Positions 1 to 5,542 of a stretch of DNA of 5,568 bases are shown here, piece after piece. Source of the DNA: Pseudomonadota bacterium. Lineage in GTDB: Bacteria > Pseudomonadota > Gammaproteobacteria > Xanthomonadales > Xanthomonadaceae. How positions within the stretch are numbered: position 1 is the stretch's first letter; every line of letters begins with the position of its first letter. The notes beneath the pieces are model-generated. The model made no database searches. It was not told where the DNA came from and was given only the letters and a program-made list of their open reading frames with translations. The translations under genes and the position numbers were made by a program. The DNA is taken from positions 1-5,568 of the forward strand of contig JAFAFD010000461.1 of assembly GCA_023423675.1 (NCBI GenBank), read 5' to 3'.

Positions 1-18
1 GGCGAGCGCAGCGGCGTA

Positions 19-1491
19 TCAGGGCCCCGCGACCTCCGCGCGCGGCAGCGCAAACACGAACAGCGCGCCGGTCGCGCTTTCCCGCAGTTCGATACGGCGC
101 CCGTGCAGCTGCACGATGCGCTGCACGATCAGCAGGCCGAGCCCCCCATTCTCGCCACGCCGCGCACCCAGCGCCGCCGGTGCCTGGAACAGCTGCGCAC
201 GCAGCGCCGGAGCCACACCTGGGCCGTTGTCGGCTACGCTTACTTCCACGCTGCCTTCGATGGCGCGCAGCTGCACCCGCACCTCACCGCCTTCGGGCGC
301 ATGCCGCAGCGCGTTGTCGAGCAGGTTGGTCAGCACCCGCTCGACCAGGCCGAGGTCGGCACGCACCAGCGGCAGGCCCGGCGGGAACTCCGCATGCAGG
401 TGCTGGCCGCGCGCCTGTGCGGCCAGTTCGAACTTCTGCAGCACGTCCTGCAGCAGCTCCGGCAGCGCGAACACCTCCCACTCCAGGCGCACTTCGCCAT
501 GTTCCAGCCGCGCCAGTTCGAACAGCGCGCGCGCCAGGCGGCCGACCTTGGCGCTCTGCGCCAGGGCGATGCCGAGATAGCGACGGCGTTCGTCCGGCGA
601 CAGCGAGGCTTCCTTCAGCGCCATCGTTTCCAGGTAGCCATGCAGCGACGACAGCGGCGTGCGCAGGTCGTGCGAGATGTTGGCCACCAGTTCGCGGCGC
701 TGCAGGTCCTGCTGGCGCAGCTGCTGCCACTGCTCGCCCAGCCGCTGCGCCATCTGCGCGTGGGCATGTTCGAGGATCTTCAGTTCGTCACGCTCACCGC
801 TGCGCAGCGGCACCGGGGCCGGCAATGGCGTGGGCGCATCGATGTCAAAGGCCTGGATGCGCCGCGTCAGCCGGCGCAGCGGCCGGGTGACCCAGTAGAA
901 CGCCACCAGCCCGGCCAGCAGGCCCAGCCCGCCCACCAGCAGCACCGACCACAGCGTGGTGTTCCACTGGTTGCTGGCGGCCAGGTCGTCGGCCAGCATC
1001 TGCCGGTGCTCGCCCACCAGCACCACGTACACATAACCGGCCTGGCGCCCCTGCACCACCAGCGGGGCCACGCTGAACACCTTGCGGCCGCCGGTACTGC
1101 GCGGGTCGTCGCCGAGGATCGGCAGCGGTGCACCGGCCAGCAGGCGACGCAGCGGCGCCAGGTCGACGCGGTTGCGCAGCTGGTGGCCGCTGGGCGCATC
1201 GTGGCCGAGGATGCGGCCCTGGTCGTCCAGCAGGTACACCTCCACGCTGGGATTGACCGCCATCAGCTGGCCGAACAGCGCGCGCACTGCGGTATCGCGC
1301 ATGCCGCTGGTGTCCATCAGTTCGCTGCGCTGGGCGATGTGTTCGGCCAGGCCCAGCGACAGCCGCTGCACCACTTCCTGTTCGTGGCGGGTGCTGGCGC
1401 GCATCTGCAGGGCCAGCAGGGCCATGCAGCACATCAGCATCAGCGCGGCGATCACCGCCGCCAGCTTCTGCCACAGGTTGGGCGTGATCAT
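19..1491 (-). CDS. Membrane sensor histidine kinase of a two-component system
   Basis: This is a 490-residue inner-membrane sensor kinase that should autophosphorylate on histidine and pass the phosphate to the response regulator encoded just upstream. Domains in order are: membrane helix 1 (about residues 9-29); a periplasmic sensor of about 150 residues whose pattern (VYLLDDQGRILG at 85-96, VFSVAPLVVQGRQAGYVYVV from 138) resembles a Cache/PDC fold; membrane helix 2 (about 179-200); a HAMP linker (about 200-257); the dimerisation helix with the H-box ISHDLRTPL (phospho-acceptor His274); and the ATPase domain with N-box TNLLDNALRH (388-397), G1 box DNGPGV (421-426) and G2 box GGLGLLIV (449-456). 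The lid between G1 and G2 lacks the usual second phenylalanine of the F-box. The only two cysteines, Cys21 and Cys22, lie in helix 1 among Met18, Met20 and Met23. The ATG overlaps the regulator's stop codon, which supports this start and suggests coupled translation. The family is certain; the stimulus is unknown. Confidence 0.95.
   Translation of the reverse strand: MITPNLWQKLAAVIAALMLMCCMALLALQMRASTRHEQEVVQRLSLGLAEHIAQRSELMDTSGMRDTAVRALFGQLMAVNPSVEVYLLDDQGRILGHDAPSGHQLRNRVDLAPLRRLLAGAPLPILGDDPRSTGGRKVFSVAPLVVQGRQAGYVYVVLVGEHRQMLADDLAASNQWNTTLWSVLLVGGLGLLAGLVAFYWVTRPLRRLTRRIQAFDIDAPTPLPAPVPLRSGERDELKILEHAHAQMAQRLGEQWQQLRQQDLQRRELVANISHDLRTPLSSLHGYLETMALKEASLSPDERRRYLGIALAQSAKVGRLARALFELARLEHGEVRLEWEVFALPELLQDVLQKFELAAQARGQHLHAEFPPGLPLVRADLGLVERVLTNLLDNALRHAPEGGEVRVQLRAIEGSVEVSVADNGPGVAPALRAQLFQAPAALGARRGENGGLGLLIVQRIVQLHGRRIELRESATGALFVFALPRAEVAGP
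1488..1491 (-). promoter_or_regulatory. ATGA stop-start overlap between regulator and kinase
   Basis: Read on the minus strand, these four bases are ATGA: the ATG starts the kinase and the TGA ends the response regulator. No strong Shine-Dalgarno sequence precedes the kinase ATG (the upstream bases are GGGGCGGCGGC). Kinase translation therefore probably depends on ribosomes finishing the regulator, which would keep the two proteins in a fixed ratio. Confidence 0.75.
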
Positions 1492-2207
1492 GCCGCCGCC
1501 CCGGCCGGGTCAACCAGCTTGTAGCCGCGCCCCCACACCGTCAGCAGGCGCCGCGGCGTGGCCGGGTCGAGCTCGATCTTGCTGCGCAGGCGATTGATGT
1601 GGGTGTTCACCGTGTGCTCGTAACCATCGTGCTGGTAGCCCCAGACCTGGTTGAGCAGTTCCATCCGTGCGAACACCTGGTCGCGGTGGCGGGCGAAGAA
1701 CAGCAGCAGATCGAACTCACGCGGGGTCAGTTCCAGGGCGCTGCCATCCACCGACGCGGTGCGCGCCACCGGGTCAAGCTGCAGGCCACCAACTTCGACC
1801 GCACCGGCATCGATGCGCGCGTTCTGTGCCATGGCTTCAGCGCGGCGCAGCAGCGCGCGCACGCGCGCCACCAGTTCGGGCATCGAAAAGGGCTTGGCCA
1901 GGTAATCGTCCGCGCCCAGTTCCAGGCCGACGATGCGCTGGGTTTCGCTGCCACGTGCGCTGATGATGATGATCGGCACGTAGCGCGCCATCGCACGGGC
2001 ACGCTGGCAGATCTGCAGGCCATCCACGCCGGGCAGCATCACGTCCAGCACCAGCGCATCCCACGGGCCATCCTGTTCCAGCAGGCGCAGGCCGGCATCG
2101 CCGGTGGCGGCGTGGGCGACGTCGTAGCCTTCGTCGGCCAGGTGCATGCGCAGCAGGTCGGCGATATGGGCATCGTCTTCGACGATCAGGACGCGTTTGG
2201 CGGACAT
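1488..2207 (-). CDS. OmpR/PhoB-family response regulator
   Basis: This is a 239-residue DNA-binding response regulator, a normal length for the family. The receiver domain (about 4-119) has the acidic pocket Glu10-Asp11-Asp12, phospho-acceptor Asp55 in LVLDVMLPGVDG, Ser83 at the switch position, and Lys105 in the LAKPF motif. The C-terminal winged-helix domain (about 130-233) contains LTPREFDLL (160-168), the recognition-helix region HTVNTHINRLRSKIE (198-212) and VWGRGYKL (224-231), all typical of OmpR-type effector domains. The ATG at 2207 is chosen because the protein then begins MSAKRVLIVEDD, as expected for a receiver. The frame stays open further upstream, but that stretch lies antisense to msrB. 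The ribosome-binding site is weak (a GAG about 6 bases before the ATG). It is the first gene of a regulator-kinase pair and is divergent from the msrB operon, which makes that operon and its own promoter likely targets. Target identity is inferred. Confidence 0.96.
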   Translation of the reverse strand: MSAKRVLIVEDDAHIADLLRMHLADEGYDVAHAATGDAGLRLLEQDGPWDALVLDVMLPGVDGLQICQRARAMARYVPIIIISARGSETQRIVGLELGADDYLAKPFSMPELVARVRALLRRAEAMAQNARIDAGAVEVGGLQLDPVARTASVDGSALELTPREFDLLLFFARHRDQVFARMELLNQVWGYQHDGYEHTVNTHINRLRSKIELDPATPRRLLTVWGRGYKLVDPAGAAA

Positions 2208-2266
2208 CGGCAGCTCGGGGCCAGTGGGGAGGCTGCCCGCATTGTGGCGCGGGACGGCCACCGATA

Positions 2267-2295
2267 CCTCACGAAAAATTGAATCCTGCGTGAGG
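2267..2295. promoter_or_regulatory. Candidate operator: inverted repeat CCTCACG-N15-CGTGAGG
   Basis: CCTCACG (2267-2273) and CGTGAGG (2289-2295) are perfect 7-base reverse complements with a 15-base spacer holding the AT-rich pocket. The arms start 22 bases apart, about two helical turns, so both would face the same side of the DNA, as expected for a bound dimer or pair of dimers. OmpR-type regulators more often use direct repeats, so the binding protein is uncertain. Confidence 0.4.
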
Positions 2296-2299
2296 ATTC
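2281..2299. promoter_or_regulatory. Candidate operator: inverted repeat GAATCC-N7-GGATTC
   Basis: GAATCC (2281-2286) and GGATTC (2294-2299) are perfect 6-base reverse complements separated by seven bases. The right arm overlaps the right arm of the longer-spaced repeat CCTCACG/CGTGAGG by two bases, so the two palindromes interlock. It may be a second operator or part of one composite site. Confidence 0.35.
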
Positions 2300-2341
2300 G
2301 TTGACCCGGGCAGGCGCAGCATGGCCCCGTCGCCCGTTCCC

Positions 2342-2345
2342 GGAG
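2342..2345 (+). promoter_or_regulatory. Ribosome-binding site of msrB
   Basis: GGAG stands six bases before the ATG at 2352 and decides the msrB start. An in-frame TTG at 2301 would add 17 residues ahead of the signal sequence and has no comparable site, so it is not used here. Confidence 0.75.
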
Positions 2346-2351
2346 TCCGCC

Positions 2352-2927
2352 ATGCCCCTCACCCGCCGCCACCTGCTGGGCCTGGGTGGCCTTGCCACCG
2401 CCGCTGGCGTGCTCGGCCTGGGCGCGTGCAGCCGCGCTGCCACGGCCGCCGCCGAGAACCGCCCGGCTCGACAGTTCCCGCTGATGCGCACCGATGCCGA
2501 ATGGCGCCGGCTGCTGACCCCGGCGCAGTACGCGGTGCTGCGCCAGCAGGCCACCGAACGCGCCGGCAGCAGCCCGCTGGACCGCGAACACCGGCAGGGC
2601 ACCTTCACCTGCGCCGGCTGCCAGCAGCCGCTGTTCTCCTCCTCCACCAAGTTTGAAAGCGGCACCGGCTGGCCCAGCTTCTGGGCACCGCTGCACGGCG
2701 CCGTCGGCGAGGACCGCGACACCACCTTCGGCATGCTGCGGGTGGAAGCGCACTGCAGCCGCTGCGGCGGCCACCTCGGCCATGTCTTCAACGATGGCCC
2801 GCGCCCCACCGGCCTGCGCTACTGCATGAACGGTGCCGCCCTGCTGTTCCAGCCCGGTGCGGCACAGCAGGACAGCAACGGTGGCTGGCGCGTGCCGCTC
2901 GGTTCTTCCCCTACTTCTGGAGCCTGA
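2352..2927 (+). CDS. msrB: Exported peptide-methionine (R)-S-oxide reductase MsrB
   Basis: This is a 191-residue MsrB, which reduces the R-epimer of methionine sulfoxide in proteins. Residues 1-26 form an export signal with a Tat-like motif T4-R5-R6-H-L-L, a hydrophobic stretch, and a lipobox-like LGAC ending at Cys26. It may therefore be a Tat-exported lipoprotein; Ser27 at +2 would favour the outer membrane. The catalytic domain (about 45-168) has zinc ligands Cys87/Cys90 (CAGC) and Cys135/Cys138 (CSRC), the motif GWPSF (106-110), HLGHVF (141-146) and catalytic Cys158 in RYCMNGAAL. The position that holds the resolving cysteine in E. coli MsrB (SGCGWPSF) is Thr105 here. With zinc and lipid cysteines set aside, Cys158 is the only free one, so reduction must come from another protein. 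It is the first gene of the operon, and its stop overlaps the dipZ start by one base (TGATG). The enzyme call is firm; the Tat and lipoprotein calls are moderate. Confidence 0.96.
   Translation: MPLTRRHLLGLGGLATAAGVLGLGACSRAATAAAENRPARQFPLMRTDAEWRRLLTPAQYAVLRQQATERAGSSPLDREHRQGTFTCAGCQQPLFSSSTKFESGTGWPSFWAPLHGAVGEDRDTTFGMLRVEAHCSRCGGHLGHVFNDGPRPTGLRYCMNGAALLFQPGAAQQDSNGGWRVPLGSSPTSGA
2919..2922 (+). promoter_or_regulatory. Ribosome-binding site of dipZ inside the msrB 3' end
   Basis: GGAG lies within the last codons of msrB. It is four bases from the first ATG (2927) and seven from the second in-frame ATG (2930). The second spacing is closer to the usual optimum, so dipZ may start at 2930, one residue shorter. 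The overlap with msrB points to coupled translation. Confidence 0.6.
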
Positions 2928-4699
2928 TGATGCTGCTGTTGCTGCTGGCCTACCTGGGCGGCGTATTGACCCTGCTCAGCCCGTGCATCCTGCCGGTGCT
3001 GCCCTTCGTGTTCGCGCGGGCCAACCGCTCCTTCGTGCGCAGCACGCTGCCGCTGCTGCTGGGCATGGCGCTGACCTTCGCCGCGGTCGCCAGCCTGGCC
3101 GCCGTGGGCAGCCAATGGGTGGCGCAGGCCAACCAGATCGGCCGCTGGCTGGCCCTGGTGCTGATGGCGGTGTTCGCCCTCGCGCTGCTGTGGCCGCGCC
3201 TGGCCGACCATCTGCTGGCGCCGTTCCAGCGCGTGGGTGCGCGGCTGAGTGCACGCGCCGATGCCGCCGATGATGCCGGTCGTGGCGGTGCGTGGACCTC
3301 GCTGCTGATCGGCATCGCCACCGGCCTGCTGTGGGCGCCGTGCGCCGGCCCGATTCTCGGCCTGGTGCTGACCGGCGCTGCCCTGCATGGCGCCAGCGTC
3401 GGCACCAGCGCATTGCTGCTGGCCTACGCACTGGGCGCGGCCACCGCGCTCGCGCTGGCGGTATGGATCGGCGGCCGCGTGTTCAACGCCCTGCAGGCGC
3501 GGCTGGGCCTGGGCGACGTGCTGCGCAAGGTGCTGGGTGTGGCCGCACTGTTGGCGGTGGTGGCGATCGGCCTGGGCTGGGATACCGGCCTGCTGACCCG
3601 CCTGTCCACGGTGAGCACCGCGCGCATCGAACAGGGCCTGCTCGATGCCGTGCCCGGTGCGCAGCCGGCGGCGCCGCCAATGATGATGATGGCCGGCGCC
3701 ACTGCCGGTGCCGACGCGCCGCTGCCGGTGGAAGGCACCCTGCCCTCCCTGGATGGTGCCACCGGCTGGCTCAACAGCCCGCCGCTCAAGGCCGAACAGC
3801 TGCGCGGCAAGGTCGTGCTGATCGATTTCTGGACCTATTCCTGCATCAACTGCCTGCGCGCGATGCCGTTCGTGCACGAGTGGGAGCGCCGCTACCGCGA
3901 CCATGGCCTGGTGGTGGTCGGCGTGCACACGCCCGAGTTCGCCTTCGAACGCGACCCGCGCAACGTGATGAAGGCGGTGCAGCAGCTCAAGGTGGAGTAC
4001 CCGGTGGCGCTGGACAACCAGTATTCAATCTGGCGCGCGTTCAACAACCAGTACTGGCCGGCGCAGTACTTCGTCGATGCACAGGGCAACATCCGCGCCC
4101 ATCAGTTCGGTGAAGGCAACTACGCGCATTCCGAGCAGGTGATCCGCCGCCTGCTGACCGAAGCCGGCCAGACCGACCTGCCGCCGCCGGCCGACCCGGC
4201 CGCCGCCGACCTGCAGGGCGTGGCCACGCAGGCCGACATGGGCAACCTGCGCTCGCCGGAAACCTACCTGGGCCATGCACGCGCCGAGCACTTCGCCTCG
4301 CCCGGCGGGCAGCGCACCGATGCGGCCTTCGACTACACGCTGCCGGCCAGCCTCGCGCTGAACCAGTGGGGCCTGTCCGGCCGCTGGACCATCACCGATG
4401 AAGCCGCGCAGCTGCAGCAGGCCGGCGGCCGCATCGCCTTCCAGTTCCATGCCCGCGACCTGCACCTGGTGCTGGCACCGACGCAGGACGGCACGCCGGT
4501 GCGCTTCCGCGTGTGGCTGGACGGCAAGCCGCTGCCGGCCACCGATGCCGGCAGCGATGTCGGCGCCGATGGCAGCGGCGTGGTCACCGAGAACCGTCTG
4601 TACCAGCTGGTGCGCCAGCGCGGCACGGTCGGCCCGCACCGCTTCGAGATCGAGTTCCTCGATGCGGGCGTGCAGGCCTATGCCTTCACCTTTGGTTGA
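2927..4699 (+). CDS. dipZ: DipZ-type transmembrane thiol reductant conduit (CcdA + thioredoxin + C-terminal domain)
   Basis: This 590-residue membrane protein is built to carry reducing equivalents from cytoplasmic thioredoxin to the periplasm. The N-terminal CcdA/DsbD-like domain (about 1-220) has six predicted helices (about 3-27, 40-62, 71-90, 122-152, 158-181, 200-219), with the paired cysteines Cys20 in [11 protein letters not shown] and Cys139 in [10 protein letters not shown] periplasmic linker (about 221-265) contains four consecutive methionines (252-255). A TlpA-like thioredoxin domain follows (about 266-415), with active site Cys306-Ile-Asn-Cys309 in [13 protein letters not shown] and a likely cis-proline Pro378 in YWPAQYF. 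Residues about 430-590 match the extra beta-rich domain of DipZ proteins ([12 protein letters not shown] at 445-456), related to carbohydrate-binding folds in mycobacterial DipZ. There is no DsbD alpha domain. Although DipZ proteins are often annotated as cytochrome c biogenesis factors, the position between msrB and msrA argues that methionine sulfoxide reductases are the clients. The architecture is clear; the client assignment is inferred. Confidence 0.94.
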   Translation: MMLLLLLAYLGGVLTLLSPCILPVLPFVFARANRSFVRSTLPLLLGMALTFAAVASLAAVGSQWVAQANQIGRWLALVLMAVFALALLWPRLADHLLAPFQRVGARLSARADAADDAGRGGAWTSLLIGIATGLLWAPCAGPILGLVLTGAALHGASVGTSALLLAYALGAATALALAVWIGGRVFNALQARLGLGDVLRKVLGVAALLAVVAIGLGWDTGLLTRLSTVSTARIEQGLLDAVPGAQPAAPPMMMMAGATAGADAPLPVEGTLPSLDGATGWLNSPPLKAEQLRGKVVLIDFWTYSCINCLRAMPFVHEWERRYRDHGLVVVGVHTPEFAFERDPRNVMKAVQQLKVEYPVALDNQYSIWRAFNNQYWPAQYFVDAQGNIRAHQFGEGNYAHSEQVIRRLLTEAGQTDLPPPADPAAADLQGVATQADMGNLRSPETYLGHARAEHFASPGGQRTDAAFDYTLPASLALNQWGLSGRWTITDEAAQLQQAGGRIAFQFHARDLHLVLAPTQDGTPVRFRVWLDGKPLPATDAGSDVGADGSGVVTENRLYQLVRQRGTVGPHRFEIEFLDAGVQAYAFTFG

Positions 4700-4703
4700 G
4701 AAC

Positions 4704-4709
4704 AGGAGG
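4704..4709 (+). promoter_or_regulatory. Ribosome-binding site of msrA
   Basis: AGGAGG, a full Shine-Dalgarno core, lies five bases before the ATG at 4715. It fills the short gap after the dipZ stop, fixes the msrA start, and suggests msrA has independent and strong translation initiation on the shared transcript. Confidence 0.85.
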
Positions 4710-4714
4710 GCACG

Positions 4715-5452
4715 ATGAAATTCTCCTTCGAACAGGGCTTTGCAGTAGGTGTGGCCGGGCTGGTCGCCACGGCACTGGTGGCCGGCGTGCTGCTGGTGGA
4801 TCGCGGCGCAATGGCCGCACCGGCTGGCGCCACCGCGCAGGTACAGGCACTGCCGGCACCCACCGGCGATGCCGCCTTCACCGATGGCGCCACCCAGGCC
4901 AGCGTGGTGTTTGCCGGTGGCTGCTTCTGGGGCGTGCAGGGCGTGTTCCAGCACGTGAAAGGTGTGAGCAATGCAGTGGCCGGCTATGCCGGAGGCAGTG
5001 CCGCCGATGCTCGCTACGAGCGCGTCAGCAGTGGCCGCACCGGCCACGCCGAAGCGGTGAAGGTCGACTACGATCCGCGCCAGGTCAGCTATGGGCAGCT
5101 GCTGCAGGTGTTCTTCTCGGTGGCGCACGATCCCACCCAGCTGAACTACCAGGGCCCCGACCACGGCAGCCAGTACCGCTCGGCGATCTTCAGCGATGAC
5201 GCCAGGCAGCTGGCTGCCAGCCGCGCCTACATCGACCAGCTGGGCAAGGCTGGCAGCTACCGCGGCCCGATCGTGACCCAGGTGGCCAGCGGCCAGCGTT
5301 TCTACCCGGCCGAGAGCTACCACCAGAACTACATGAACAACTACCCGCAGGCGGCCTACATCCGCTACTACGACGCACCGAAGCTGGCCGCGCTGGGCAA
5401 GCAGTTCCCCGCGCTGTACCGGCGCCAGGCGTCGCTGGTGCCGATGCGCTGA
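4715..5452 (+). CDS. msrA: Exported peptide-methionine (S)-S-oxide reductase MsrA
   Basis: This is a 245-residue MsrA, which reduces the S-epimer of methionine sulfoxide. Residues 9-28 are hydrophobic and are followed by GAMA-AP (31-36), so the protein is either cleaved by signal peptidase after about Ala34 or stays anchored with its domain in the periplasm. The catalytic domain (about 62-225) has the signature GGCFWG with catalytic Cys70, Tyr101, GRTGHAEAV (107-115) with Glu113, and [10 protein letters not shown] (147-156) with Asp149 and Tyr154; these match the substrate-activating residues of E. coli MsrA. Cys70 is the only cysteine. The usual VCSG/VCTG cysteine is Ser105, and the C-terminal tail (about 216-245) carries no recycling cysteine. 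This is therefore a one-cysteine MsrA that needs an outside thiol partner, plausibly the DipZ thioredoxin domain. It lies 15 bases after dipZ, is last in the operon and is followed by SMAG palindromes. The enzyme call is firm; the recycling route is inferred. Confidence 0.97.
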   Translation: MKFSFEQGFAVGVAGLVATALVAGVLLVDRGAMAAPAGATAQVQALPAPTGDAAFTDGATQASVVFAGGCFWGVQGVFQHVKGVSNAVAGYAGGSAADARYERVSSGRTGHAEAVKVDYDPRQVSYGQLLQVFFSVAHDPTQLNYQGPDHGSQYRSAIFSDDARQLAASRAYIDQLGKAGSYRGPIVTQVASGQRFYPAESYHQNYMNNYPQAAYIRYYDAPKLAALGKQFPALYRRQASLVPMR

Positions 5453-5461
5453 TGAACTGCC

Positions 5462-5486
5462 GTAGAGCCGAGCCTACGCTCGGCTG
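5462..5486 (+). repeat. SMAG palindrome 1 (GTAG head on plus strand)
   Basis: It begins with the GTAG head and forms a perfect 8-base stem, AGCCGAGC (5466-5473) with GCTCGGCT (5478-5485), around the loop CTAC. This is the layout of SMAG elements, the REP-like repeats abundant in Stenotrophomonas maltophilia. It starts nine bases after the msrA stop codon. Confidence 0.88.
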
Positions 5487-5499
5487 CTCTGCCGCACCT

Positions 5500-5524
5500 G
5501 TAGAGTCGAGCCATGCTCGACTTC
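5500..5524 (+). repeat. SMAG palindrome 2, variant stem (GTAG head on plus strand)
   Basis: A GTAG head is followed by an 8-base stem, AGTCGAGC (5504-5511) with GCTCGACT (5515-5522), and the loop CAT. Compared with the other two copies, one C to T and the matching G to A keep the stem perfectly paired, so this belongs to a different SMAG subgroup. Confidence 0.85.
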
Positions 5525-5542
5525 TGGACACTGGCAACGCCC

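Larger units (their letters stand above)
2208..2351. promoter_or_regulatory. Divergent control region between the two-component system and the msrB operon
   Basis: This 144-base non-coding stretch separates two start codons that point away from each other, so it must hold the promoters of both units. It is GC-rich except for an AT-rich pocket at about 2273-2284, which is flanked and overlapped by two inverted repeats. I could not find a convincing sigma-70 promoter. TTGACC at 2301-2306 looks like a -35 box on the plus strand but has no -10 partner at 16-18 bases. TTGTGG (2242) with TACCTC (2265) at a 17-base gap is only a weak match. A need for an activator would fit such weak core elements, but that is inference. 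Confidence 0.7.

Noticed and set aside
1..18. Possible end of another gene left of the kinase
   Set aside because: Eighteen bases are too few to assign, and nothing distinctive such as a terminator stem or start codon with ribosome-binding site is visible.
103..1524. Long open frame of 473 codons on the plus strand
   Set aside because: It lies wholly antisense to the histidine kinase, whose H, N, G1 and G2 boxes are intact. The translation is rich in Gln, Arg and His without any family motif, a common by-product of GC-rich codon use.
2301..2329. Sigma-70 promoter with TTGACC as the -35 box
   Set aside because: The bases 16-18 positions downstream are CG-rich with no -10 match, so TTGACC alone does not support a promoter call.
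2301..2351. TTG start for msrB at 2301
   Set aside because: It would place 17 extra residues before the twin-arginine signal and has no good ribosome-binding site. ATG 2352 has GGAG at proper spacing.
2208..2783. Upstream extension of the response regulator frame to a 431-residue protein
   Set aside because: The added stretch is antisense to msrB and has no domain. The receiver normally begins within a few residues of MSAKRVLIVEDD.
2819..3928. Minus-strand open frame of 369 codons
   Set aside because: It is antisense to dipZ, has low-complexity His/Gln/Gly/Arg composition and no recognisable motif.
4025..5323. Minus-strand open frame of 432 codons across dipZ and msrA
   Set aside because: It is antisense to two well-supported genes, spans their boundary, and shows no family signature.
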